Source: Liolophura sinensis
Taxonomy: Eukaryota > Mollusca > Polyplacophora > Chitonida > Chitonidae
Length of the DNA: 64,000 nucleotides
NCBI RefSeq assembly: GCF_032854445.1
Contig: NC_088306.1
Span: forward strand, 376,501 to 440,500
Direction: 5' to 3'
Positions within the stretch are counted from its first letter, which is position 1. Each line of letters begins with the position of its first letter. Positions 1 through 11,054 of the stretch are shown here, piece by piece. Under the pieces are notes generated by a model. That model ran no database searches, was not told where the DNA came from, and worked only from the letters and a program-made list of their open reading frames with translations. A program made the translations under genes and the position numbers.

Positions 1-286
1 TTACATTTACAGTATATGTGGTTTCTATTAAAGAATATGACTGGGACACAATATAATTGGTTGACTGAGTGAGTCAGCCTGAAAGCAACACGGAAGTAGT
101 ACGTAATCCAACGCTAGGTCTGCTAACACAGTCACGACTACATGATTTCAGAAAGACACCTCAGCCATAGATACGACTTGCATGTCCTACTTTCCCCAAA
201 ATTACGCATTACATCTACATGGAAGTAAATTTCTATAGTTCTAAAACATCCTGTGGTAAATTTTGTGCAGCTGACATTGTTAGAAT

Positions 287-292
287 TTTAAT
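287..292 (-). promoter_or_regulatory. Possible ATTAAA poly(A) signal of the zinc-finger gene
   Basis: The hexamer ATTAAA on the minus strand lies about 355 bases past the stop codon at 646. It is a common variant poly(A) signal, but in AT-rich DNA it is weak evidence on its own. Confidence 0.25.
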
Positions 293-645
293 TGGAGTCA
301 TATCTTTGGTTCAGATCACAAATACCAAAGGTAATACGCACAGCTTCTTTGTTAACGTAACTCACAAGGTTTCACGTGTATCCCACAGCTGAAAGTGTAC
401 TGCCATTTAACTTACACAAAACCTAGACCATCGTTTAAATAAATAGCCATTTCGCCGTGATGACGAGCTATTAGGCCTACCTGCCAGCGAACTGATCAAC
501 AGGAATTTTACAACAATTTTCTACAGATGTTACATCTGTCTGTTACATCAGCACAGTAAACTTAGTCACTAGAGCCGATGGCTTGTCAGATAAATCGCTT
601 TGCACGAGAGGTGAGAACAATCACACACAATCTGATCAGTAAAAT

Positions 646-1758
646 TTACCCACATTCAACGTCCACGTCTTCTTCAGATAGACTGTCCTCAGATTCAGAC
701 ATGACGTCATTCACCGCCATCATTCTGTCTGTAGCAGACGACAGGTCGATCGCTGAGCACGTGACGGTGGAATCTGGCGGAGCAGGGGAAGAATCCCTAT
801 GGCGTGTGGTACTGGATAACACAGACACTTCCTCCTCGTCCAGGAACAAAACATTCGAGTCCGTTTTGGAATCCACCATTGGCATTTTGGCTGAGCGATC
901 ATGAATCTTTTTGTGTCTTTCCAGATTGCTCTTGTGACTGGTGGCGTAGTCGCAGTGTGGACAGCTGTAATCCTTCCGCCCACTGTGTACCGATAGGTGG
1001 CGCTTCAGCAGGGCCTTTCTACAAAATCTTCTGCCGCAGTAAGGGCATGAATATCCGTTGTGATGGAATATCATGATGTGTTCACGGAGAGAGGCTTTGG
1101 TTTGAAAAACCACACCACAGCACTCCAGCACTTTCTCACAAGTCTCATGCATGGTGGCGATATGCCTCTTCAAGTTATTCCGCCGGTCTGTGACGTAGCG
1201 ACAGTGTGGGCACGGGAACAGTTTGCCCCTGAACGTATTACAAACTAACATGGCCAGTTCTAGATAGTCTCTATTAATTATCGGCTCCTTAGCAGACCAA
1301 GGTCCGAATCCCGCCAACTGACCAGCGTTCAAAGCTTCCATCGGCACCATCGGAAAGTATCCCAGACCATTCCATCCAGGTATCGGCTGCTGCAACATGG
1401 CGGAGTTCAGGGATGCTATGGTAGCGCGTGTCAGATCTGGAGGAGGGTCTCTGTTGAGTGAAGGAATGGCGGTGTTAGACGTCGGTCCAGTAGTCGAGTG
1501 ACCTCCCCTGGCCGCCAGGTGTCCGCCGGTGAGCGGTCTACATGCACTATGACCCAGCATGTTCCTCTGTAAACTGTTAAGCCCGAGGGCCATTTCGGAG
1601 ACCAAACCTGTCGAAGGCGGCGCTCCTCGGTCCCGGGGAGTGCGGGTGTTAAGTGGGTGGAAGCTGGGAGGGAGAACGGTGCCTGATGTCGTGGAAGTGA
1701 CGGTGGCGGATGGACCAAAGCTGACGGCTGCCGGCATTCTGGGGGACGAACACGTCAT
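646..1758 (-). CDS. C2H2 zinc-finger protein, terminal coding exon
   Basis: A 370-residue open frame ending in TAA at 646-648. Four finger positions are visible. Finger 1 (residues 183-204) has C183, C186, H199, H204. Finger 2 (about 213-232) is degenerate: its cysteines are adjacent (C213-C214), followed by H227 and H232. Finger 3 (238-258) has C238, C241, H254, H258 and finger 4 (266-286) has C266, C269, H282, H286. The first 150 residues are Ser/Pro/Gly-rich and the C-terminus is acidic (SESEDSLSEEDVD). By family knowledge such proteins are nuclear DNA-binding transcription factors; the target is unknown. A good acceptor (pyrimidine tract then GATACAG) lies at 1790 on this strand. The 31 bases between it and the first ATG (1758) are open in frame, so this is probably a last exon with the N-terminus encoded further right. 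I could not find the upstream exon. Codon usage is GC-richer than the surroundings, consistent with a real exon. The exact orthologue is not recognised. Confidence 0.88.
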   Translation of the reverse strand: MTCSSPRMPAAVSFGPSATVTSTTSGTVLPPSFHPLNTRTPRDRGAPPSTGLVSEMALGLNSLQRNMLGHSACRPLTGGHLAARGGHSTTGPTSNTAIPSLNRDPPPDLTRATIASLNSAMLQQPIPGWNGLGYFPMVPMEALNAGQLAGFGPWSAKEPIINRDYLELAMLVCNTFRGKLFPCPHCRYVTDRRNNLKRHIATMHETCEKVLECCGVVFQTKASLREHIMIFHHNGYSCPYCGRRFCRKALLKRHLSVHSGRKDYSCPHCDYATSHKSNLERHKKIHDRSAKMPMVDSKTDSNVLFLDEEEVSVLSSTTRHRDSSPAPPDSTVTCSAIDLSSATDRMMAVNDVMSESEDSLSEEDVDVECG

Positions 1759-1789
1759 GTCGGTCTCTCGTCCCCTCTCCTGACGTGAT

Positions 1790-3711
1790 CTGTATCAGCA
1801 AAAGAAAAAACCGAGGTTTTAATACAACTGTTACACAGCATAGTACGGCATATATAGGTATAATACACAACCATGGCGTCACCAACCATGAAATGATATC
1901 AGATAGGAGGTGCTGATTGCACGGGGTGGATGACAATCCGCGTCAACAGTGATTTATTATCCGTTGTGAGAACGTTGGGAAGCCAGAATAAGTGGATCAT
2001 CTTTAACTGTCTATCAAATTTATGAAGCTCCGAGCGGGAGTCTTAAGCGTAGAGCCGGTCACAATGGGTCTCCAGATAGGCGAAGTAGATTGTTAGAACA
2101 CTCGTTTATGAAACCCACCAGGGGTCTGCCTTATACCGGCTGATTTTTCACGATTCGCCTGGCCCTAAAGCTCCTATATCATGGGCTATTGTGTCCACGG
2201 CTTTGTTGCCTTCTTGACAAAAATTGACGAGCAGGTTTTCTGTATAGCTTTGCGTCAACACCACTAAGAAAGTCTCCGCCAAATTGTCGGCAGCCGAAAG
2301 AATCCCAAATATTTTATTGAGGGCTATATACCTGGTCATGGTTGAAAGGCCATGAGTAGACTGTGAGGAATCGTGTAGACGTGGAGAAAACAGCAGAACT
2401 GTGTATGAGAGACTCCTCAGTTGCACAGATCTCTCGACTTCAGCAACTGTTCTACGTAAATAAAAACGACATATGGGCTTGTGGAAACCATCTGTCTACA
2501 TCTGTCTACATCTGTCTGTGTAGATACATCCGGGTTCTTAGTACGTCTATTATATTTTTATCAATGGTCTATTAATGTGTTACTGCTAACTATCTTCAAA
2601 TAAACAGCAGCATTGTTAGATGAGAGTTATTTTGTAAAAGACCCACACTAAAATCACTCCATCTCCCAACATCCCAACTGTAGCGTACAAGACAATTTCA
2701 GGAAGACGTCGTCTGTTTGTAAAAGCTAAAGCAAACTTACATTTCGAACTCCTATTTCATTTTTATGTCAAGTACTAAGATACAGAAATATAGCAGCTAT
2801 AAAACGGACTGTTCGCATGTAAGAGCTATCAGAAAGGCACGTACGTCTAACTAACGGTTCATGTTGGATGCGTGTAGGTGCTGTGACTAAGACACTTACA
2901 GCTGAGTGACAGTTTAATAAGTTCCGTCCATACAAAGTCTGTTATGTCAGTTGTAATGAAATATCCTTCATCACTACGGTGGCATATCAGAGAATTATGG
3001 GAAAACGTGTTTCATTTCTAAGCGCTAGAGCAAAATCAAGTTTTGAATTGGTATTTTGTTGACACATCAGCTGTTAGGAACATGGAATGTTTGTGTGGGT
3101 GTTGTCATGCTCTGGTATCTATAAGATACTTGTATATTTTACCAACAGCTCAAGTAGTTCCGACAGAACAAAATCTACGTGAATGAAATGAAATGAAACA
3201 CCTCGTGACAATCTTTTTCGGCTCAAGCACAAAGAAAAAAATTAGAATGAACATCTCGGTTCCGGTAAGTCCCACCCAAACTATCAGTCAATAAAAAGAA
3301 AAGCGGCAAATAAAAGAAAAAAGAATTCCTCAAACCAGTGGACATGATTGAGAACGCAGTGTACGTAAAAGACATATCATAACTAAAACATCGCCCTCAC
3401 AAAATATAAATCTCAACTAAAGTTAAAACTGTTAGGTCTATTAAGGATCTTCACCGAGACGATAAGATGCTTGTCCAGTAACTAGCCTAAGGACACATCA
3501 GGTGTTTTGTGTTTTATACTTAGTTACAGCACGTGATGGTTGGCAAATGATCACACGTAATGGGTGAATTATAGCCTCATGTCAAATTACCTCACTTGTA
3601 GGGTTTATCTAACTGTTAAATGCTTAATCAGCAGACAGCACACAATGACTAACATCATAGCTTAAGCAGATCTGGGTCAAAATGCAATGAAATAAGCAGG
3701 TTTCATGATGG
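1790..3711. other. Non-coding stretch upstream of the zinc-finger exon
   Basis: AT-rich sequence with no convincing exon. It starts with the intron side of the acceptor at 1790 and holds a short (ACATCTGTCT)-type repeat near 2488-2518. If the zinc-finger gene has more exons, this is likely intron. Confidence 0.4.
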
Positions 3712-3831
3712 ATGACGGCCTTATGTGTGATCGGCATGACGGCCTTATGTGTGATCGGCATGACGGCCTTATGTGTGATCGGCATGACGGCCTTATGTGT
3801 GATCGGCATGACGGCCTTATGTGTGATCGGC
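3712..3831. repeat. Minisatellite, 24-bp unit x 5
   Basis: Five identical head-to-tail copies of a 24-bp unit beginning ATGACGGCCTTATG, exactly 120 bp. Because 24 is a multiple of three, frames stay open on both strands (for example HDGLMCDR repeated). No gene is implied. Confidence 0.95.
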
Positions 3832-5705
3832 AGATTGTATTGTCTCAAGAACAGTCTATCCCTGATAGCAATACTTTCTCTTCAAACAAAGCCAGGTTTT
3901 CAAGTGGCGGGAGGGGGGTGTAAGGTGGGGGGGGGGGGGGGTGAATAACGAACAAATCTGTGAAAAGGAATTATTCACAGGTGGACACATGACCATTCAC
4001 TGCAGTAATCAGGTGATGGACAGACACAGAATGCTGGGTTTTGCAGAACAGAAGGATCAGTACTAGGTATGGGAGGCAGGTATGGCCAATTGAATCTATA
4101 TTCTCATCCGGAAATCCTAACTACAAGAATAAGTCACTTGGCTATCTCAACATGATTGTACATTTGTGCTGATGGCGCCAAAAAATCAGCATGATTTTTT
4201 CCGAAATCCATAGATTCCTCTCCAGTTTGTATAGAGTGCATAGATTGCTATCGTGCAGTCAAGAAAGCGGAGAAATATGAAAGGGAAGTCTTCATAAACC
4301 GTGGATCTGTAAGACTCATGGGGTGTGATTGGTGGCTTTAGGGGAGTTGTAGGGGCTAAGGTTGAACATCGTCTCGTGAATCACCCTAGCGCCCTCCCGT
4401 CCTCTCTTCCCCCGAACGTAACCTTTTGTCAGGTAAGTCTCTGGGACTGAAACACAATAGGTATCACTGGCACCCTTCTTGTAGTCTGCAGTGTGAAGAG
4501 CTGACGATGCGGGCAGGTCGGTGGCTGGTATATTTATCACATACTGCTAAGTGTGTTAACCCCTGTCGACACGAAACACAGAACTGTCTACATCTATACT
4601 CGGGTCTTTACATAGGTATTGAAGCAATCAGAAAATAGATTATCCCAAAGGTTCCATTAGTCCGGGCGGGAGGGGGAGAGCAGGGTGAGAGAAAGCGGGA
4701 CGCTTCTAGTATTCGTGTTACTTCAAGCGTCACTCCTCGATGACACACAGATATCTCCGGCGCAATATAGTTGACGTGTCATACTGTGTCACAACTCTGG
4801 AAGCGGATCTTCACACACACACAGCTAAACATTATTCGTGGTGCCTTGGAAGATTTCACCAGCAAACCCCATGAGTAAAGGAGCCCCATGAGTCGAGAAT
4901 ATAGACTTTAATTTCATTTGATGTTTTAAGTCGACCAGTATTATGGTGGGAGAAACAAGGCTCCACCGACAATCCGCACATTGCTAGCGCGCTAGCCACT
5001 AGGCCACGTGCCCCCCCCCCCCCCTCCCCCCACACACCTAATGTGTCGAGGAAGTAAAAGAATTATTGCCCGTTATGTCCTTAACAGTCAGCCAATCAGG
5101 TGTCAGAAAACAAAGCAAATATCAAACACATACTTCCACCTGCTATCATCAACGGGTGGTCTTCTCCAAAGCAATGTCACTAACTTGGCGGTAGACGCCA
5201 GAAGTTTCCGAATATAGGGCCTGTCAACCACAAAATTTTTGGTGAGAACGAATCTCCATCAAGACAGCAAATCTGCTGGGGTAGGCATTAAAAGCGCCCA
5301 CACAGAATTCAACACCAGAATTTGTGATATTCAAAGAAAGTCTAAATGATATCCACCAGTCTCAGAGCAGGTATAAGCGATATCATGTGTACTGCGTTAC
5401 ACAGTAAAGTTTAAGTAGGGACAAACGCTGTTAGCCTGATGAGAAAAGGTCGTCCATAACAAGAATAAATATTTATGGCATTCATCAGAAATAGAGTTGT
5501 GCAATATTTTATATTTGCCATAAGTAGTAACGACATTCTGATCAGTTTCAAAAATGGATTACTCTTTGAAAATATCGTCCGTCTCTTTCTGTATTGAAAA
5601 CTAGAAGCTTCTTGTCTCATATGATGTCTCAACAATATTGCTGGAAGATTGATAAAGTAGTGTTTAGCCCTTATTAATCATGCATTGTTCTAAGATACTG
5701 GCCTT
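3832..5705. other. Non-coding stretch with G and C runs
   Basis: No supported gene. It contains a G-run at about 3926-3941 in a G-rich patch, a C-run at about 5011-5033, and a probable SINE fragment listed separately. Confidence 0.4.
4931..5012 (-). mobile_element. Diverged SINE fragment
   Basis: Reads as the reverse strand of the local SINE: a body piece resembling CATTATGGTGGGAG, then a jump to the tRNA-like head (GCGCGCTAGCCACTAGGCCACG). The middle is deleted. It ends in a C-run. Confidence 0.5.
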
Positions 5706-5715
5706 AAATTGAAGT

Positions 5716-5977
5716 GGGGGCTTCCGTGGCTCAGTTGGTTTGCGCGCTAGCGCAGCGTAATGACCCAAAAGCCTCTCACCAATGCGGTCGCTGTGAGCTC
5801 ATGCTGGATTCCTCTCCGGTCGTAAGTGGGAAGGTCTGCCAGCAACCTGCGGATGGTCGTGGGTTTCCGCCGGGCCCTGCCCGGTTTCCTCCCACCATAA
5901 TGCTGGCCGCCATCGTATAAGTGAAATATTCTTGAGTACGGCGTAAAACACCAATCAAATAAATAAATAAACAAATG
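5716..5977 (+). mobile_element. tRNA-derived SINE, near full length, with 10-bp TSD
   Basis: The head has an A-box-like TGGCTCAGTTGG. The body has GGAAGGTCTGCCAGCAACC and the 3' part ends ACGGCGTAAAACACCAATC followed by AAATAAATAAATAA. About 12 bases covering the expected B-box are missing compared with the copy at 34400, so this copy is probably transcriptionally dead. The direct repeat AAATTGAAGT flanks it at 5706-5715 and 5978-5987, showing a retrotransposition event. The tRNA-like head is part of the element and is not a separate tRNA gene. Confidence 0.9.
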
Positions 5978-6704
5978 AAATTGAAGTTTTCTTCGTTACT
6001 CAATATCATGAAGGGTGGTGTGGGTAGATGGACGGCACATGCATTTGCTGGCGGAGCGATGTAATTGTTTTGAGAGAATGCGTTTACTTCATTTTTTAAG
6101 TGAGAACATATGTGAACATGCATTTCCGGTGTCGGGTGCATGTCCGTGCGAAATGTTTTCAGTATTACACTTGAATGACAACAAATAATTGAACGTGACT
6201 TTTTTACGGAAGAGGGATAAGAATAGGTTTTAAGGGCCGTTTTGTCCTGACGTGGTTGGTAACTCTATAAATCAACTTTTCCCCAACCCATGGGACACGT
6301 CATGTTGGAGGAACCTGAACTTCTGTCGTGTCAATCGTACGACACGTTTATATGACTTGAAGCAAAACTAGGAGTCAGGTGACGTCAGCGGAAACAGATG
6401 CATTCTAAGGTTATAGAAATAACTTACTCCTAATTGGTTAAAATTAATAACATGTTGGCGCTCTTGATTTTCTTACTGTGCGCAATTTTATTTACTTTGA
6501 GCTAAAATTACTCGATTAGACAACATCACAAAAATAAAAGGTGTGGTCTTTAAATTTTATAAGGAATTCTTTATCGATGCATATTTACATTTAATCAGGT
6601 GTTGTTTTCTAATTCTTTTAAACGTCGGCTGCACTATACCATTTTGAGAGTTCTATTTAATTTCGTTTCTTGGCAGTAAACGGGTGACGGTTTTTCTGTG
6701 AACT

Positions 6705-6920
6705 TGGATGAAGTTTGTTGATGACGACTTGTTTTCCGTCAATACTACAGATGTCACACCTGGAACGGTGTCCGTGTGGACTTACATCAAGTTTGCTGAA
6801 GACGACTTGTTTTCCGTCAATTTTACGTATGTCACACCTGGAACGGTGTTCGTGTGGACTTACATGAATTTTGCTGATGGGGACTTGTTTTCCGTCAATA
6901 TTACACATGTCACACCTGTT
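6705..6920. repeat. Tandem repeat, 78-bp unit, about 2.7 copies
   Basis: Diverged copies repeat every 78 bp; GTTTTCCGTCAAT recurs at 6731, 6809 and 6887. Being 26 codons long, the unit keeps frames open on both strands: the plus frame gives a repeat with core DLFSVN and VTPGTV, and the minus frame gives one with DGKQV. There is no start context, splice signal or family match that favours coding. Confidence 0.85.
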
Positions 6921-7139
6921 AGTAACGTTAGTAAGAAGCCATCGACTAAACAAATGATTCTTGAGTTAGGTGTTAAACAACAATCAAGGAATTGCATTAA
7001 ATGAATTCATCCCTCACAAGGGAACAAAATATGTACTTCGTGTTTTGTACACATACTAGAACAAAACAGACGTGAAAACAAAATAAATAGACGTGAAAAC
7101 AAAATAAATAAACGAAAATTAACCTTGCCATGTTGCAAT

Positions 7140-7987
7140 ATCTGTCTAGCGCGGGATAGCTATGGCAGAGCCTGCCAAAAAACCGCGCCTCTGTGCCATT
7201 TGTAAAGCGTTATATATCTTAAATGCGTTTGACAGAAATTGACGGCCCTTCGTGGCGAATGACCAGTGTGAATATTGCTAACGAATGAAGTAGAGAAAGC
7301 GATTTACGGCTGCAGCGATCCAGTTGGCTAGATCGAGTTGTAGCGGCGGAGAGGCCCGAGTTGTCTTTCCTTACATGTGCCCGTCTCGGAAGGCCCGACG
7401 AAGTGAGTTCCTGAGGTCCATTCGGGGGAATACCCTGGGGACTGACCTGTGTTTGAGCGGCGATAAAATCACAGTCAATTTCTGTCGTCTTGACAGTTAC
7501 GGGATGATATCAGGGGTAACACTGGAGGGCAGTGGGCAATAATTATCCCGGCTGATTGATAACTGGAGTAGAGACAGTCGCCGCGAAATCACCGGACAAT
7601 CACGGGGACCCACACGGTTGTAAGTTTGTTTTTCATTGGTCTTTAATGATGGATCGACCAATCAAGCCGGGGATAACATCGTTTTGCATCAGGCTTCTCG
7701 TTCGTCATGTCGTCAGCCATTTTCTCGGAGGAGGCCGGAGACAAACCAGACAGCCTGTTGGGGCGCTTCCTGGCTCGTTTAAGCAGAGTTAATCCAATCA
7801 GTCCTGGTTTTCGCCCATTTCAATCACGAGCCTGAGGTCGCCGTATCACCAGATTTCCCGAGCAGTAATTTCGCACCCATCCCCATTTAACAGTCGTGTA
7901 GATCCACTAATAGAATCGTTCTTCCAATAAACGACGCTGCTAAAGACAACAGCGACATTCAAACGCGATTACAGCGCTGTTTCTGCG
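7140..7987 (+). promoter_or_regulatory. CpG-rich promoter-like block ending in a splice donor
   Basis: GC- and CpG-richer than its surroundings, with several CCAAT/ATTGG boxes (around 7637, 7660 and 7793) and no long frame. It ends at a strong donor, GCG followed by GTAAGT at 7988. This fits a promoter plus non-coding first exon reading right, but no partner exon is visible. It could equally be a regulatory block of the zinc-finger gene on the opposite strand. Confidence 0.35.
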
Positions 7988-7990
7988 GTA

Positions 7991-9523
7991 AGTACTCGGA
8001 GTAAAACGTCTCGTATTTCTCTGCGAAAACGAGTTTGCTATCCCACTGGAACAGAAAATTACCAATTCCTATTTGTTTTATGAATCCCCAATTAAAAACT
8101 GTCTTCGTATAGATCTAGGAATTAAGCCTGGAACAATGTTCACATTGTCTTTCACTGCTGGTGGATATTAAATTATGTACAGATGTTAAAAAAATACAGA
8201 AAGTATAATGCACTTATGGTTTCGCAATTTTTCCTGGTGATTTAAGGAAAACTCTAAATAATGACGCATTGTCAATCGTCTGTTAGAGTTTTACTATCCA
8301 TTAACTGTCGTTTTGTTTTATGTTATTCTTTTCCATTCTACACTTTTGTTTGGAAAGTTGCTTAGTTAACGCATATATGTTTGGTTTTATTAATATTTAC
8401 TTGTAGATTGGTCCGACAAAAGTACTCGGACGCCCAACGCGGTATTCACGTTCCTGTGGTATCTTGTTGTATGCTTTTCCACCTTTTCTTTTCTCTTTCT
8501 TTGTCATATTTATAACAATGGACCGTTTTTGTCTGAAATAAATATATTATTCTTATTCTTATTATTATTGCAAAGTAATGTAGAATTTGTAGGCGTGTGA
8601 TAGCAAGCTAATTCCATACAGTTTTCTTTAAGTAAACTTTTGAATAAATATTAATCCAAGATTGCAGATAAATGCAAAAGTTGTTCAGTCGTGAATCTAG
8701 GATTTCCCGTAATTGGACATTTTAACGAATTTGTAAGCTTTGATAATAGTTTTGGTATAAAATGAACAAGCGCATCACATTATATATTGTGGAAAAGTTA
8801 AACGTGAATTCCTGATTTGAGCAATTGAGTGTAACTTGAATGAGGCAGATTGTGATATAAGTATATAAAACATATAGGGGAATTTAGACATGACTACTTA
8901 GATGATGTCAATGATGTCCTCGTCACAATAATAGCAGTGACGTCAGGAATTCAAATATGTACAAAGGATGAATGAGTAACTGATGAAAAACAAAGACACG
9001 TAAAAGTCACCGTGAAACAAAAGAGCGTAGTGTAAGCCGTAAAACACAACGACCAAACTGTTGTCAGGAAACTATCTTACAAAAACGCTGGAAGCACTGG
9101 AAAACAAGAAAAAGAAGACTCGGACATCTACATTTCAAGTTTTCGTAATGTCAAAGGCACATTTACATCCGTTTTTCACAACGTCTGAAAGCCTGTATGA
9201 TCTATGTTTTGACACGCCTGGAATTGAAAGAACTAAAATACAAACGTGTCTCGGTCATACGTAAACTGCACTTCAATTATTAAACTTTCTTAGGATAATG
9301 CGATTCACTGTGGCGCATGCATAGCCCATTCATGTCTTAATTAAGGTAAGCGGTGTATAAGGTGCCTTGATATGGGAAACAAAGACTCTAGGCCGCAAAA
9401 TCCCGTATTATTTCGCGTTGACTTGCATCAAACGGACAGCCCTGTCACGGAACAGGCAAAAAGTTACATGAACATGCGTATTACGTCATTGAACTATGGG
9501 TGGCTATCCGCCGCTTTTTTTTG
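7991..9523. other. Non-coding stretch
   Basis: AT-rich sequence with no repeat array, SINE or convincing exon seen. An isolated CRE-like TGACGTCA lies near 8939. Confidence 0.4.
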
Positions 9524-9679
9524 CATTTGTCATGCATGAGATGTCATCCATTTGTCATGCATGAGATGTCATCCATTTGCCATGCATGAAATGTCATCCA
9601 TTTGCCATGCATGAAATGTCATCCATTTGTCATGCATGAGATGTCATCCATTTGCCATGCATGAGATGTCATCCATTTC
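9524..9679. repeat. Minisatellite, 25-bp unit x 6
   Basis: Six copies of a 25-bp unit (CATTTGYCATGCATGARATG then TCATC) with two variable positions. It contains the palindromic core CATGCATG. Confidence 0.95.
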
Positions 9680-9738
9680 AAGCGTGTTTCCATAACAATC
9701 GAATTTGGAGAAAAGTACATGGGATGGTGAAAGAAACC

Positions 9739-9939
9739 AAACCGTGCATGGTTTGGTGCAAGAAACGTTTTGTTCGCATGCCATATACAGGGAAGCCAGT
9801 CAGATGTCAGTTTTTGTGTATTCTGAGATCCGCGTGACATTTCAGTTCAGACCGTGTGACCAAGGGGAAAAATGCATGGTTTGGCACAAGAAACGTTTTG
9901 TGCGCATGTCATACGGAGAGAAGCCAGTCAGATGTCAAT
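9739..9939. repeat. Direct duplication, about 75 bp, two diverged copies
   Basis: Copies at about 9739-9811 and 9866-9939 share GCATGGTTTGG, AAGAAACGTTTTGT and AAGCCAGTCAGATGTCA. They are separated by about 55 bp of unrelated sequence. Confidence 0.75.
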
Positions 9940-10184
9940 GGCGTTTTCTATATGTTGTATGCAAAACTCTGTAACCATTCCACCACCAGACTGTCCGCTT
10001 AGAGATATGCCGCCATTGCGAGAACGAAGACATTCTACGAGATGACATAAAACCGAGAGTTTCGTCACGTTGTTTTTGGAAATGAGTCTTGCGGTTATCG
10101 ACGGATACAAATGTGCGACTATGAAATGTCAGATTTGAGTCTTTCGCATTTACTACAGCTAAACAGTGACCTCTTTGTGATAAC

Positions 10185-10260
10185 CGCCGTCGTATAAGTG
10201 AAAAATTCTTGAGTACGGCGTAAAACATCAATCAAACAAATAAAAAAATAAAGAAATAAA
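10185..10260 (+). mobile_element. SINE 3' fragment
   Basis: Matches only the 3' end of the local SINE (GCCGTCGTATAAGTGAAAAA, then the ACGGCGTAAAACATCAATC tail and A-rich end). Confidence 0.85.
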
Positions 10261-10679
10261 TCTTTTGATAAAACTTTTCATTACTTGTATTAGTGAAAAT
10301 GTCTTATAAAATATCATTGAGAAACTACACATTTGTTGAAGAAACAGTTGGTGTGTTGCTGTGTGTTGTATTCTTAGACGCGCGCGACATCTCAATTCAG
10401 GCCGTGTGACAAAGGGAAACGAGAGATTATCTGCACAGAGACTACAGGCGATACGTCAGTATCACGTTTCACGCCTTTTATGAGGAGAAAAGGCGACTAA
10501 AGACAAATAAATTATGTCATACGTATTATAGCCTATTTTCTCTGAAGCGTAAACTGCCTGGCAAGGTTTATAGGTAATATTCAGAACCCAAATATATGAA
10601 CTAAAAAACTGTAGAATTAAGAAGTTAGAAAAGATGCTGTATCAATGTTCCTGCATATATGGACAAAAAAATAAGGTTA

Positions 10680-10786
10680 AAAGTCGATCAGACCAAGTAG
10701 TTTTCTGAAGTTTGACAAATACATGGATTTATTTGAAAGTCGATCAGACAAAGTAATTTTCTGAAGTTTGACAAATACATGGATTT

Positions 10787-10789
<3 letters not shown>
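10680..10789. repeat. Tandem duplication, about 55 bp x 2
   Basis: Two nearly identical copies containing AAGTCGATCAGAC and GAAGTTTGACAAATACATGG. The second copy runs straight into the TTTA-rich end of the adjacent minus-strand SINE. Confidence 0.85.
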
Positions 10790-10817
<28 letters not shown>

Positions 10818-11054
10818 TTTATTTATTTATTTGAATGGTCTTTACTGAAGAATATTTCACCTATACAACGGCGACGAGCATTACAGTGGAAGGAAAACGG
10901 TCTGAGTTCCGGGAAACCCACGACCATCCGTAGGTTGCCGGCAGACCTTCCCACATAAGGCCGAAGAGGAAATCAGCATGATCATATGAGTGAGAGGGTC
11001 TTAGGTGATTGCGCCGCGCTGGCACGTTAACCATCTAAGCCACAGAGACCCCCG
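10785..11054 (-). mobile_element. tRNA-derived SINE, near full length
   Basis: Minus-strand copy with an expanded (TTTA)n end at 10785-10835, body (ACCCACGACCATCCGTAGG) and tRNA-like head ending in CCATCTAAGCCACAGAGACC. It is more diverged than the copies at 5716 and 44221. Confidence 0.88.

Noticed and set aside
3712-3831. Possible CRISPR-like array
   Set aside because: Units are contiguous identical copies without unique spacers, in a eukaryotic context. The same applies to the other tandem arrays here.
5716-5800. tRNA gene-like sequence (also in the copies at 10985-11054, 32200-32298 and 34400-34500)
   Set aside because: It is the tRNA-derived head of a SINE. The body and A-rich tail follow directly, the B-box is damaged in the 5716 copy, and no cloverleaf acceptor stem is evident.
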